From Gorillibacterium timonense (GTDB lineage Bacteria > Bacillota > Bacilli > Paenibacillales > NBRC-103111), in NCBI RefSeq assembly GCF_001457415.1, contig NZ_LN881724.1, positions 496,001 to 560,000 of the forward strand: DNA of 64,000 nt, read 5' to 3'. This document shows, piece after piece, positions 1 through 8,823 of the stretch. Position 1 is the first letter of the stretch. Every line of letters begins with the position of its first letter. A model generated the notes under the pieces. That model made no database searches. It had not been told where the DNA came from and saw only the letters and a list, made by a program, of their open reading frames with translations. Position numbers and translations under genes: made by a program.

Positions 1-1
1 T

Positions 2-448
2 GTTGTCGATAAAAAGAATGTGCTCAATATGAGTGATCGAACGAACTCAATCCGATGGTATCAGACAGAGCAGGAAGTTAAGAACGACCCGGATATCCAG
101 ATCCCAATCAGCAAGGAAGAAATCGAAGCGATCCGAAAAGAAACCAAAGGAAAAGCTCCGGAGGATCGATTACTAGTAATGGCAAGAAGCAGAAAACTAA
201 CAGAGCTTGCCAAGGAGCTCTTGTCCGCACAGGCATCATTAAGCAGATCCAATTTTACCGTTGTCGCTACTAAGTTTTTATCGATTTCTATAGAGGAAAG
301 CTTGGAGAGTACGGATATCTTATTGAATATCTTAGCCATAGTGGACAAAAGAGTTGGAAAAAAGCGGATTTTAAACATGTCCGACAAGATGAAGGTAAAG
401 CACCCGATTGTGCAGTATTTCTATGAACTACGGCGTAGTACATTATGA
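2..448 (+). CDS. SF0329-like protein, 3' part only
   Basis: The reading frame is open from the left edge to the stop at 446-448, so this is the last 148 codons of a gene that starts outside the window. A GTG at 20 could start a shorter protein, but the frame continues upstream as VVDKKNV, which fits a longer parent. From memory the protein resembles the small soluble SF0329 family of Bacillus and Paenibacillus, whose function is unknown. No membrane segment or catalytic motif is visible. It converges on the hydrolase gene that ends at 529. Confidence 0.6.
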   Translation, partial: VVDKKNVLNMSDRTNSIRWYQTEQEVKNDPDIQIPISKEEIEAIRKETKGKAPEDRLLVMARSRKLTELAKELLSAQASLSRSNFTVVATKFLSISIEESLESTDILLNILAIVDKRVGKKRILNMSDKMKVKHPIVQYFYELRRSTL

Positions 449-528
449 TCTTCTCAAAGCCGATGACCCAATTCAATCCAAGCTGTCGGCTTTTCATTTG
501 ATGGGGACCCATTATGTTGGGGATGTTC

Positions 529-1452
529 TCACGGAATGCTCTGAACATCCATATTGGCTTGGAGAACGTCCTCCCAATTTGGATTCTGCATCATCTCGGA
601 AGCATCTCCATGAAAGGCCTTCATGGCTTCCTGATCATCAAGCAGCCAATACCTCATCCAAGCCGTCAAGTACCCTCTATGATTGCCACCATTGCCTTCA
701 ATCGCTGTATGAGCTGCCCCTTTGGCCATCCCCATCATAACGGGCGTACTTGCGTTAGTAGTGTGCAAGGCTAATTTATTCGTTGATACCGGTGAGATTA
801 GAAAATCACGTGTGCCGCCCATAATGAGGAAAGGAGCGGTAATACGTGATGTATCGTATACATCTTCTGGATCCGCATACTTCAAAGCCGGGAGAGCGAT
901 GGATACAACCGTCTTTATCAACGATCCGCTTGCGAAGTTGGTATGAGCATTAATAACCCCAGTAGACCCTTGAGAATGTCCGGCCACACCGATTTGCTCC
1001 GTTTGTATTTTTTGATAAAACAAGCTGTTTGCTAGTTGATTTTCATTTATCAAATAATCAATAGCGTCTGAAATCTCTTTGCCTGTTCCTGTTGTTGTGC
1101 TATAAGAATCGATGACAATGAATCCCCAGCTAGCAAGATGAGTTAAGAGCTCATCATAACGATCCGGCGTGGCACCTGTTCCATTTCCCCAGGAAATAAC
1201 AGGGTAGGATTCGTCTCCTTGAAAGGCGGGGTAGTATATTCGATATAAAGCCTCTCCAATCGTACTCTTAACTTCTTCTACCTGTACAGGATAGCTTCCT
1301 TGCTCTGCATACCGCTGTTCCATGCTTCCTTCTGCAAGCTCTGGTACATTCGAATGAATGATGATTTGCAGGAAAATGGTAAGTGAAATTGCAATGATAA
1401 GGACTAAAGCGGACAACCATAAAATCCACTTTCGTTTCCTTAAAACCGACAT
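529..1452 (-). CDS. Membrane-anchored alpha/beta-hydrolase
   Basis: This 307-residue protein has a basic N-terminus and one hydrophobic segment (about residues 8-30), then an alpha/beta-hydrolase domain facing the outside. The nucleophile elbow is GHSQG with Ser160. The acid is probably Asp216 in GTRD and the base His248 or His258. The layout with SWGNGTG (about 87-93) resembles chlorophyllase- or dienelactone-hydrolase-like members, so an esterase on a small ester is the best guess; the substrate is unknown. It is transcribed alone, divergent from the kinase gene at 1603. Confidence 0.75.
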   Translation of the reverse strand: MSVLRKRKWILWLSALVLIIAISLTIFLQIIIHSNVPELAEGSMEQRYAEQGSYPVQVEEVKSTIGEALYRIYYPAFQGDESYPVISWGNGTGATPDRYDELLTHLASWGFIVIDSYSTTTGTGKEISDAIDYLINENQLANSLFYQKIQTEQIGVAGHSQGSTGVINAHTNFASGSLIKTVVSIALPALKYADPEDVYDTSRITAPFLIMGGTRDFLISPVSTNKLALHTTNASTPVMMGMAKGAAHTAIEGNGGNHRGYLTAWMRYWLLDDQEAMKAFHGDASEMMQNPNWEDVLQANMDVQSIP

Positions 1453-1602
1453 ACACGTGACCTCTACGATAGTCTATAGGTTTCTCTATCGTTTTCTCTG
1501 TTAGAATAGGAAACTAGGGGATATACGTGAAGGATGTAGGTAAGTTTCATTAGAGGACCATCAGCATATGCGTGGCAATCCATTCTTTTTAAGGAGCAGG
1601 CT

Positions 1603-2505
1603 ATGTCCACTGGAAAAGTATATGAATCGATCATAAAGAAGGAACCGATAACAAAAGGCTGGTCGGAAGATCAAAAATATTGTGTCACAACAATAAGCGG
1701 AGTAAAATACCTGCTCCGAATTTCGCCAGCTTCCCAGTATGAAGCAAAGAAAATGCTCTTTTCCATCATGGAACAGATCGCCGCTCTGGGTATTCCCATG
1801 TGCCTTCCTATAGAGTTCGGCACTTGCGATGACGGCGTTTATTCCATTCAAAGCTGGATTGACGGCGTAGATTTAGAAACCGTATTGCCCTTGTCGTCAG
1901 AAACCTTGCTATCTGAAACAGAGCAATATGCGTTGGGGCTACAGTCAGGAAAAATCGCTAAAAAGATACATACGATACCCCTAGAGGAACCACATGAGGA
2001 ATGGGCAGTAAGCTTTAACCGTGAAATCGATAGGATAGTACGGGACTATCACACATGTGGCTTGCATGTTGACGGCGATGCTCCTATTCTCGCTTATGTC
2101 GAGAGTAGCCGCCATTTATTGAAAAACCGTCCACAATGCTTTCTCGCCGGCGATTATCATGTGTTAAACATGATGTATGAAAACGGCGGTTTGGTCATTA
2201 TCGATTTCGAACGTTATCGCATTGGCGACCCGTGGAATGAATTTAATGGTATCGTTTGGAGTGCGATGGCTAGTCCTCATTTTGCAACGGGGCAACTACA
2301 CGGCTATTTTGATGGTGAACCGCCAATGGAGTTTTTTAAGCTGCTTGCCCTTTATATCGTTATTCTTGTTTTGTCATTACTTTCATCCTGGGCGGTTACA
2401 TCTGATTTTGGTCGTACTGTCACATTGAAGCTTTCACAGGATGTATTGAAATGGTTCGACAATATGCAGAGCCCTATACCAACATGGTATCTCAAAGACT
2501 ATTAA
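1603..2505 (+). CDS. Aminoglycoside phosphotransferase-family kinase
   Basis: The 300-residue protein has the APH/choline-kinase fold. The catalytic loop is GDYHVLNM with Asp184 and Asn189, and the metal-binding Asp201 sits in DFE. The usual His before the catalytic Asp is replaced by Gly, which is common in antibiotic and small-molecule kinases of this family. A good ribosome binding site, AAGGAG, precedes the ATG. Such proteins phosphorylate aminoglycosides, macrolides or metabolites such as homoserine and fructosamine; the sequence alone does not say which. It stands alone and converges with the gene ending at 2533. Confidence 0.75.
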   Translation: MSTGKVYESIIKKEPITKGWSEDQKYCVTTISGVKYLLRISPASQYEAKKMLFSIMEQIAALGIPMCLPIEFGTCDDGVYSIQSWIDGVDLETVLPLSSETLLSETEQYALGLQSGKIAKKIHTIPLEEPHEEWAVSFNREIDRIVRDYHTCGLHVDGDAPILAYVESSRHLLKNRPQCFLAGDYHVLNMMYENGGLVIIDFERYRIGDPWNEFNGIVWSAMASPHFATGQLHGYFDGEPPMEFFKLLALYIVILVLSLLSSWAVTSDFGRTVTLKLSQDVLKWFDNMQSPIPTWYLKDY

Positions 2506-2532
2506 CCACGAACTTTTGCGATAATAAGTCCG

Positions 2533-3051
2533 CTAGATTTTCTTAACCGGTGAGATCGATGTCCAGAGCTTTTTCTCGCAGAAGTGAAGCCAATCAGGCT
2601 CATCCGGATCATCTTCGAAAGCAACTTCGGCATTCCATCCAAAAAGATCATAATTTTGTGTGTATCCCCAGCTTTTATACACGTCTATCATCGAATATTC
2701 TTGACCGTAGATCCCTTTGGCAATAAAGGTTTCCGGTAGAATCCGCCCTGTAAATCCTTTGGGAACGGGAGTATCCGAAGGTACAAACTTTCCGATGATA
2801 TAGCTGAAAGTATGATCCTCTTCTGTATAATTACCTGTCCAAGCCATAATTGCACCAGGAATGATGGATGGAAGACGTTTAATCACTTCAAAAGACCCAT
2901 CTTCAAGAATAATTTCCCATAACTCATTTGCTTTGTTGCGAAGAAAATCAGGACCGCCGCAGCGGGTTTCACGTCCGACCAATTTCATAGTGGGCATTTC
3001 GAAAATTTCTACCTCAGCACGATTCGCAACTATTTCATGGATCTTTTTCAT
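2533..3051 (-). CDS. Stand-alone GyrI-like effector-binding domain protein
   Basis: The 172-residue soluble protein is nearly all one GyrI/AraC effector-binding domain. The stretch TPVPKGFTGRILP followed by FIAKGIYG matches the AraC-fused domain at 19700-20620 in this window (TPVPEGMTG, then TIAKAQ). There is no DNA-binding part, so it may bind or sequester a small molecule, or act as a hydrolase as some stand-alone members do. The WxxxxEVAFEDDPDEPDW tail region is acidic. The gene has its own promoter space upstream and no operon partner. Confidence 0.6.
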   Translation of the reverse strand: MKKIHEIVANRAEVEIFEMPTMKLVGRETRCGGPDFLRNKANELWEIILEDGSFEVIKRLPSIIPGAIMAWTGNYTEEDHTFSYIIGKFVPSDTPVPKGFTGRILPETFIAKGIYGQEYSMIDVYKSWGYTQNYDLFGWNAEVAFEDDPDEPDWLHFCEKKLWTSISPVKKI

Positions 3052-3196
3052 GATGGCGAGTCCCCTCCTTTTTCCATCTAAGTCCTAGTTTTAGTATATC
3101 ATGTAGAATAATCCTGAGTAAGTCACTATTGGTTCTATATAATATTCATGTTAAAAAGAACGCCATTTGGTTTGGGGCATTCTTTTTTGCGTTGGG

Positions 3197-3658
3197 CTAA
3201 CTCGAAAATCCATTAAATTGTCGGAGATTTTGGATGAATTCATGAAGTTGCGCATCGTTCCAGTTTGAGAGTCGTTCGAAAAAAGCGGACTCTTTTTCTT
3301 TGAGAGCATGAATGGTCTGCTGCTGTCCGCGTTCCGTGAGCGAAAGAAGAATGGCTCGGCCATCATTAGGAGAGGCATCCTTTCTCACATACCCAAGCGA
3401 CTCCAATTGTTTGACAAGGCGGCTTACGGAACTGCGATCCATAGCCGTTGATTCCGCTAAGGCTGCAGCACTTGTTGGCCCATAAGAGTAAAGCCAACGA
3501 ATAATGTGGAAAGCAGCAGGCTGTAAAGACGAATCGAACCGCGCAGCAGCCTTGACGTTGAGTGCATGTGCAGTGCTAATAAGAGCATTAAGCTGCTGGC
3601 CTAAAGCGATCTCCAATTGCTCTCTCGGCTCATTATTGGGTTGAGAATGCTCCATCAT
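3197..3658 (-). CDS. MarR-family transcriptional regulator
   Basis: The 153-residue protein has the MarR winged-helix layout. A helical N-terminus leads into a helix-turn-helix around GPTSAAALAESTAMDRSSV, and a wing ends in GRAILLSLTERG. MarR proteins are dimeric repressors released by small phenolics, oxidants or drugs. The gene is divergent from the short-chain dehydrogenase gene at 3815. Two 18-bp direct repeats lie between them, so this regulator probably controls both itself and that enzyme. Confidence 0.85.
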   Translation of the reverse strand: MMEHSQPNNEPREQLEIALGQQLNALISTAHALNVKAAARFDSSLQPAAFHIIRWLYSYGPTSAAALAESTAMDRSSVSRLVKQLESLGYVRKDASPNDGRAILLSLTERGQQQTIHALKEKESAFFERLSNWNDAQLHEFIQNLRQFNGFSS

Positions 3659-3701
3659 GATTCACCTTTCCGTTCGTCAAAAATAACACCTTAATATGAT
3701 T

Positions 3702-3747
3702 GACATATATCCATTAAATCACTATAGTGGACATATATCAATTAAAT
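3702..3747. promoter_or_regulatory. Direct-repeat operator between marR-like and SDR genes
   Basis: GACATATATCCATTAAAT at 3702-3719 recurs as GACATATATCAATTAAAT at 3730-3747, with one mismatch in 18 bp and a 28-bp period. Both lie between divergent genes, one of them a MarR regulator. MarR sites are usually A+T-rich dyads of this length, so these are the likely binding sites. Binding is inferred. Confidence 0.55.
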
Positions 3748-3814
3748 TGAGGATCTGACACCGTTTCTTCGAATTTCTTGTTTAGAATATTGTATCACAT
3801 AAAGGAGAATGATC

Positions 3815-4690
3815 ATGCTGAAACATCCAGTTGTTGTCATAACCGGAGCCACCAGCGGCCTGGGACAGATTGCGGCCATTGAACTGGCGAAACGCGGTTT
3901 TCGTCTGGTTCTGACAGCCAGAAGCAAAGAGCGCGCGGAAGCAACAAAGAAGATCATCCAGGAAACCACTTCTTCGGCGATGGTCGACTTTTTTTTCGGA
4001 GATCTGTCGTTAATGAGCGATGTTAATCGAGTTGGCCATGAAATTGCAGCGGCGTACCCGGTCATCGATGCGCTTTTGAACAATGCGGGTATTCATGCCT
4101 TTAAGCCGCACGTCACCTCCGAAGGATTACCGGAAATGATCGCTGTCAACTATTTAGCGCCCTGGTTGTTGACGCATGTCTTGAAACCATCCTTACAAAA
4201 CGCGGGAAAGGCCCGTGTGGTCAACGTTGCCTCGGAAGCCTCGCGCAACCACGGCATATTAAAGCTACCTGAGGATTTAACCGATACGGAGCCCTTTACT
4301 GCACGGGGCTCGTCCCCTATTTATGGAAAAACCAAGCTGTTGAATATCATGTTCACGATGGAGCTGGCTCGACAATGGGAGGGGACAGGGATCCGTGTTA
4401 ACGCCTTGAATCCAGGATTCAATGTCACCGGTCTTGGACGGGAACTCAGATTCGCATCTGTCCTTGCACGTATTTTGAATCTTTTTCATATCGGAGATCC
4501 TCGAAGGGGTGCTGAAATCATGACTCGCTTAATCGTAGACTCAAGCTATCAAGAGGTGACAGGAGGGTACTTCAACGTGGGAACCGGGAATCCGCTTAAG
4601 CCCGTATCTCCTGGAGGTGATCCCGCTATGCAAAAGAAGCTATGGAATGCCACACAAGACCTGCTGTCTCAAAAGGGATTCCTTGATTAA
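3815..4690 (+). CDS. Short-chain dehydrogenase/reductase (SDR)
   Basis: This 291-residue SDR has the Rossmann motif TGATSGLG (residues 10-17), NNAG (89-92), catalytic Ser140 and the YGKTK pair Tyr170/Lys174. It would use NAD(P)H to reduce or oxidise an alcohol/carbonyl. The TARSK after strand 2 carries Arg, which favours NADP. It resembles the retinol-dehydrogenase/WWOX-like SDR group. The ATG at 3815 is chosen because AAAGGAG at 3801-3807 gives 7-nt spacing; an ATG six bases earlier is too close. The divergent MarR gene is its likely regulator. Confidence 0.85.
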   Translation: MLKHPVVVITGATSGLGQIAAIELAKRGFRLVLTARSKERAEATKKIIQETTSSAMVDFFFGDLSLMSDVNRVGHEIAAAYPVIDALLNNAGIHAFKPHVTSEGLPEMIAVNYLAPWLLTHVLKPSLQNAGKARVVNVASEASRNHGILKLPEDLTDTEPFTARGSSPIYGKTKLLNIMFTMELARQWEGTGIRVNALNPGFNVTGLGRELRFASVLARILNLFHIGDPRRGAEIMTRLIVDSSYQEVTGGYFNVGTGNPLKPVSPGGDPAMQKKLWNATQDLLSQKGFLD

Positions 4691-4729
4691 AGGCCTTTTC
4701 GCACCAGCCAAGTGATATAGTAAGGCTAA

Positions 4730-5083
4730 TCGTTCATAGAGGTAATCCAAGAAGATGATGGATTACACCCTGATATTCTATATAAGGCGCTGAGCCATGA
4801 CTTTAATCGAACTGTGCTTGTTAGACAGCGATTTCATGGACTTCAGGCAAACGCTTCAGCATTATCGCCTGAGGAACTAGATGATTCTGATTAATTGATA
4901 TGCTCTCATCCTATAGAATTAGCACAGTCCATGCAAAAGTTGAAAGAATTGATTTCATTGAAAATTGTGGGAGGTTGTTGTGGCACCGATCACACCCCTA
5001 TAAATGAGATTGCTAACGTCATGAGTTCTGTTGTCAGAGGCGAATCCTTGAGGACACGAAAAAAGATGACATCTACTCTTTAG
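4730..5083 (+). pseudogene. Decayed homocysteine S-methyltransferase (3' remnant)
   Basis: One frame is open from 4730 except for a TAA at 4892-4894. Before the stop it reads RFHGLQANASALSPEELD, and immediately after it, in the same frame, PIELAQSM and then GGCCGTDHT. The GGCCG motif is the zinc-binding Cys pair near the C-terminus of homocysteine S-methyltransferases. The 5' two thirds of the gene, with the first zinc Cys, is missing; the frame closes at a TAA at 4727. So this is a truncated gene with a nonsense mutation. Confidence 0.7.
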
Positions 5084-5109
5084 GATGACAGGCGCACTCT
5101 GGAAAAACA

Positions 5110-5118
5110 TGGTATAAT
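5110..5118 (+). promoter_or_regulatory. Extended -10 promoter element of the amidohydrolase gene
   Basis: TGGTATAAT is a perfect sigma-A -10 hexamer with an extended TG, 37 nt before the ATG at 5155. No convincing -35 box is seen, which fits extended -10 promoters. Confidence 0.5.
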
Positions 5119-5154
5119 CATTCGGTACGGATACCGTGTAATCGGAGGGGTCTT

Positions 5155-5967
5155 ATGTTAATTGATATTCACGCTCATGCTGCAGGCGAATACGGCACAG
5201 TGGATTCCATAAAAAACATGGCCGAAAAGTACAAGTTGGAGAAAGTCGTTTTATGCACAAGCCCAAAGAATCTCCAAGATCTTCAGAAACCGCCGAGTCT
5301 GCCTTTCACACAGAAACCCAACAGCATTTACATGATGAATCGGATGAATCGGCTGGCTTATCGCCATTTTTTCAAGGATAACGGTGACGGAAATCAATTT
5401 GTCTCGGAGTTAAGGAACCAGTTACCCGAGCTGGTTATTCCGTTTCTTTGGGTAAACCCGCTCGATAACGGACACATGGATCAGTTGGATACCATTATCC
5501 ACACCTATCAACCCAAGGGGATTAAACTCCATCAGGCTTGGAATTCATTTCAGATTGACGGTATAGAATTTAAGAATCTGGTTGATATCGCCTCTTCAAA
5601 TCAATTGCCGGTTTATATTCATCTCTATTCCAAAAAGGAAGTTCTGAAGCTGCTGCGCTTTATTAGGGAAAACCAAAACGCCGTGTTTATTATCGCGCAT
5701 TTGACGGGTATAGACCTTTTCAGCGAAAGTGGCGTAAACCTAAAAAACGTTTACTTTGATACATCAAGCTCCAAAAGAATTCAAGGAAGTGATGTTAAGC
5801 AGGCAATCGACGCTTTCGGCTATGAACATATCGTTTTCGGTACGGATACGCCGTATGCAAGTATTGACGAACAGATTAACAGAATGGAACAGTTGAATCT
5901 GTCTGATTCTATAAAAGAGCATATTTATACTCTGAATGCAAAATATCTTTTGGCTTTGGACAAATAA
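5155..5967 (+). CDS. Amidohydrolase-family metal-dependent hydrolase
   Basis: The 270-residue protein is a small TIM-barrel amidohydrolase. Metal ligands are visible in order: HxH at His6 and His8, Lys124/His126 in KLH, His156 in YIHLYS, His182 in IAHLTG and Asp231 in GTDTPYAS. This is the layout of the amidohydrolase-related (ACMS decarboxylase-like) group, which hydrolyse or decarboxylate small carboxylates; the substrate is not evident. CGGAGGGG precedes the ATG. It is a single-gene unit followed by a terminator at 6002. Confidence 0.75.
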   Translation: MLIDIHAHAAGEYGTVDSIKNMAEKYKLEKVVLCTSPKNLQDLQKPPSLPFTQKPNSIYMMNRMNRLAYRHFFKDNGDGNQFVSELRNQLPELVIPFLWVNPLDNGHMDQLDTIIHTYQPKGIKLHQAWNSFQIDGIEFKNLVDIASSNQLPVYIHLYSKKEVLKLLRFIRENQNAVFIIAHLTGIDLFSESGVNLKNVYFDTSSSKRIQGSDVKQAIDAFGYEHIVFGTDTPYASIDEQINRMEQLNLSDSIKEHIYTLNAKYLLALDK

Positions 5968-6001
5968 CGGAAGATGACGAATGAGAAGTTAAGGCGGGAT
6001 T

Positions 6002-6028
6002 GCCCTCTCTTTATGGAGAGGCTTTTTT
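6002..6028 (+). terminator. Rho-independent terminator
   Basis: A GCC(C)TCTC / GAGAGGC hairpin is followed by TTTTTT, 35 nt after the amidohydrolase stop. Confidence 0.7.
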
Positions 6029-6133
6029 GTCTTGTAGTCAAAATTTTTATCATACTGCAGAATATGACAGATAGATGTCATATTTGTTGGGATATAACGG
6101 TTATTGTGAGATAACAGTTGGAGGTGTTTAATA

Positions 6134-7213
6134 TTGAACAAGACGGATTGGCTGAAAGGAATCGTACATCCTTTTATCGGTAGTGATCTGCCTGGATACA
6201 GTGGGGATGGTGGCATTGCCAAGGATGCCCTCCTAAATGGACCGGCAGGAATAGCTATTGATAGCAATAACGATGTTTATGTTGCTGAAATCTTTAATCA
6301 TGTTGTGAGAAAAATTGATACAAGGACCAATACGGTAACAACTATTGCGGGATGTGGAGATAAAGGATTCAGCGGTGATGGTGGACCAGCTGTTAAGGCT
6401 AAGCTTAATGGGCCAGAAGGTGTGTTCGTTGACTCCTATGGAAATATTCACATTGCAGACACGGGGAACCAACGAATTAGAAAGATTGATCCAAAAACCG
6501 GAATTATCAAAACCATTGCAGGAAATGGAGAGGCTGGATTCAGCGGTGACGGTGGGAATGCTTGTAATGCAAGCTTAAATCGTCCCTCTGGTGTCGTCGT
6601 TGATTCGATTGGAAATGTCTATTTTAATGATTACAAGAATGACAGGATAAGAAAGATAGATAAAAATGGAATACTATCTACCTTTGCAGGAACAGGAGAA
6701 TCTGGATTTACTGGAGATGGTGGTCCAGCTAATCAGGCTAAAATAAATGATGTCTATGGATTAGCAATTGATAAGCAGGATAATCTTTACTTTGTTGATA
6801 GCCTAAATTTCGCGATAAGAAAAATCAACATTCACTCTGAAATCATTAATACGGTTTGTGGCAAAGGGAAGCCAGGTGAAATAGTTGAGTTTGAGAGTAT
6901 AGACAGTTGCTATCTCGGTGGGAGTGCGCATCCAAAAGATCGTGTAGGCGAAAGAGTACCTCACGGTCTTGATGTAAGTAATGATGGATACCTATTTATT
7001 GCTGATACCGGAGTAAATAGAATTCGATTAGTTGACCCATTTGAAAATCAAGTATACACCATTGCTGGAATAGGGGAAGGCGGCTACTCGGGTGATGACG
7101 GACTTGCTTTAGAAGCCAAAATAAATGTACACGGAGTAAGAGTTGATCTAGAGGGTAACCTATTTTTTGTTGATTATCATCATCATGTTGTTAGAAAAAT
7201 TACATTCAAATAG
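6134..7213 (+). CDS. NHL-repeat beta-propeller protein
   Basis: The 359-residue protein is built of about six NHL-type blades. Each carries a version of TIAGxGxxGFSGDGGPAxxAxLNxPxG, then a VDSxGNxYxxDxxNxRIRKID segment. Such blades form a propeller like the extracytoplasmic serine/threonine kinase sensor domains and NHL proteins. Here no signal peptide or kinase is present, so it is probably a cytosolic or non-classically placed scaffold; function unknown. The start is TTG at 6134 after GGAGGTG. The last blade reads SGDDGLALEAKIN. Confidence 0.8.
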   Translation: MNKTDWLKGIVHPFIGSDLPGYSGDGGIAKDALLNGPAGIAIDSNNDVYVAEIFNHVVRKIDTRTNTVTTIAGCGDKGFSGDGGPAVKAKLNGPEGVFVDSYGNIHIADTGNQRIRKIDPKTGIIKTIAGNGEAGFSGDGGNACNASLNRPSGVVVDSIGNVYFNDYKNDRIRKIDKNGILSTFAGTGESGFTGDGGPANQAKINDVYGLAIDKQDNLYFVDSLNFAIRKINIHSEIINTVCGKGKPGEIVEFESIDSCYLGGSAHPKDRVGERVPHGLDVSNDGYLFIADTGVNRIRLVDPFENQVYTIAGIGEGGYSGDDGLALEAKINVHGVRVDLEGNLFFVDYHHHVVRKITFK

Positions 7214-7263
7214 TGCCCATTTTGTAATTTCACCATATTCGTACAGATCACCAACATCACCAT

Positions 7264-7288
7264 AAACGGCAGAGATGCCGTTTTTTTT
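7264..7288 (+). terminator. Rho-independent terminator
   Basis: ACGGCA-GAGA-TGCCGT followed by a run of eight T closes the NHL gene. Confidence 0.75.
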
Positions 7289-7365
7289 GTGTCTACCCTT
7301 TGCGTTGTTTTCATTTATCGAGACGAGACACGTGAATTCGAATTTGGATATAGGCGATGATTGAA

Positions 7366-7548
7366 TTAATGACACAAAGCATGAGCAATTTTATTCGCTT
7401 TCTTACTAACATCATGCGGTATTCCATCAAGCGCAGCGGCGCCACCGATTAAAATACTTCCAACAATATCGTATCCACCTGCTTTTAGTGTTGTTTCAAT
7501 AGCAGCTAAAGCTCCAGCACCTTGTTGAAAGTTAGCCCTCCCAGCCAT
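7366..7548 (-). pseudogene. Gene remnant, unrecognised
   Basis: A 60-codon frame reads as dense coding sequence (GGYDIVGSILIGGAAALDGIPHD) up to a stop at 7366. Upstream the reading seems to continue in another frame (LDPAMTTSGPTSFPT at about 7560-7605), which suggests a frameshift near 7550. It looks like the C-terminal end of a flavodoxin- or Rossmann-like protein, but I do not recognise the family. The rest of the gap from 7289 to 7804 holds nothing else I can support. Confidence 0.35.
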
Positions 7549-7804
7549 CGCGTTGGAAAGGAGGTGGGACCAGAGGTCGTCATTGCTGGATCGAGTCCAA
7601 TGGACATGGTGATAAGGGGTCGGAATGATTCTTTGTAAATAAAGTATACATTGATAAATGGATGGCAGAGAGATAATGTTTGAAGTAGGGTCATTTCCAA
7701 TAATGGATGTGATTGGAGTGAGTGTTGAACAAATCGGCTAATTAAACGAGACATTGAATATTATGGACGTCACAAGCCACGATTTAGAGAGGGCAAGGTG
7801 AAGT

Positions 7805-8719
7805 ATGGAAGATATGATTGTTCGCATAGAAAAGAAAGTCGAGGAAGTCTTACATGCAAAAGTGGATCACATCGAAAAACTTGAAAATGTTCCAAATAAC
7901 TCTGTCTATAAGATTTTCGTGAAAGACAGACCGTACATATTTAAGATATACAGGCAGAGAGATTGGCCCGAAGACGGGAAGCTCGCTTTTATCAATCAAA
8001 AACTGATTGAACATCAGATCGGCTGTGCAAAGCTGATCGCATTCGACAGAAGCGATCCCTTTTTTCAAAACGGTTATTTGCTTGAGGAGTGCCTGCCTGG
8101 GGTAACCGCGGATCAAATGAGTTTTGATTCGGAGTCGGGAAAGGAGTTCTATAAACAATTCGCATGTTTGGTTTCGAAAATCCATCAGATTCCAATCGTA
8201 AACTACGGCTATATTGGCAGTGGCATTGCATGCTGCGACTCGTTTCTTGAGTCTATGGACGATAAATACGACGAAATCGCGAATGCTTTGATAAACAAGA
8301 AGTTATTCGATGAGAAGACCTTACTGGAAATAAAAAAATCGGTTCTCGATCGGCTTCGGTTATGTGAAGGCCTCCCCTCCGTACTGAACCATGGGGATTT
8401 ATCAACCAAGAACGTAATGATCGATAATCAGGGCGAACTTACTTTAATCGATTGGGATGATGCCATGTCCTATAACTGGATCGCGGATATCTCGAGAATG
8501 ACTTACTGGATGAAATTTTATTACACGGATTATGAATATGAAATGTACAGAAATGCATTTCTAGAGCATTACATAACGGACAGTTCGATTCGGGATTTCA
8601 ACGTTTTCGAAAACACCTTTCATGTATGGATCGGTCTGGATCATTTGAATTATGAAACTCATCAGCCTCTCTATGAAAACAGACTCGCGTACTTTAAGGA
8701 AACGGTAGAGAAGCTGTGA
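7805..8719 (+). CDS. Aminoglycoside phosphotransferase-family kinase
   Basis: The 304-residue protein has the full APH signature: NHGDLSTKN with His196, catalytic Asp198 and Asn203, and IDWDD with metal-binding Asp216. The likely ATP-anchoring Lys is in IFKIY (about residue 47). It could phosphorylate an antibiotic or a sugar/choline-like metabolite. It is distinct from the other family member at 1603, which lacks the His of HGD. A terminator at 8750 separates it from the next gene. Confidence 0.8.
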   Translation: MEDMIVRIEKKVEEVLHAKVDHIEKLENVPNNSVYKIFVKDRPYIFKIYRQRDWPEDGKLAFINQKLIEHQIGCAKLIAFDRSDPFFQNGYLLEECLPGVTADQMSFDSESGKEFYKQFACLVSKIHQIPIVNYGYIGSGIACCDSFLESMDDKYDEIANALINKKLFDEKTLLEIKKSVLDRLRLCEGLPSVLNHGDLSTKNVMIDNQGELTLIDWDDAMSYNWIADISRMTYWMKFYYTDYEYEMYRNAFLEHYITDSSIRDFNVFENTFHVWIGLDHLNYETHQPLYENRLAYFKETVEKL

Positions 8720-8749
8720 GATCACTGAATGAGTTTCAGTGTGTTTTAG

Positions 8750-8777
8750 CGAGAAGCTGGCAAGCTTCTCGTTTTTT
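8750..8777 (+). terminator. Rho-independent terminator
   Basis: CGAGAAGCT-GGCA-AGCTTCTCG is a perfect 9-bp stem followed by six T. Confidence 0.85.
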
Positions 8778-8823
8778 GTTGTTATGGTACAATAGGGGCA
8801 AAACGGAAAAGGGAGCCATGACC

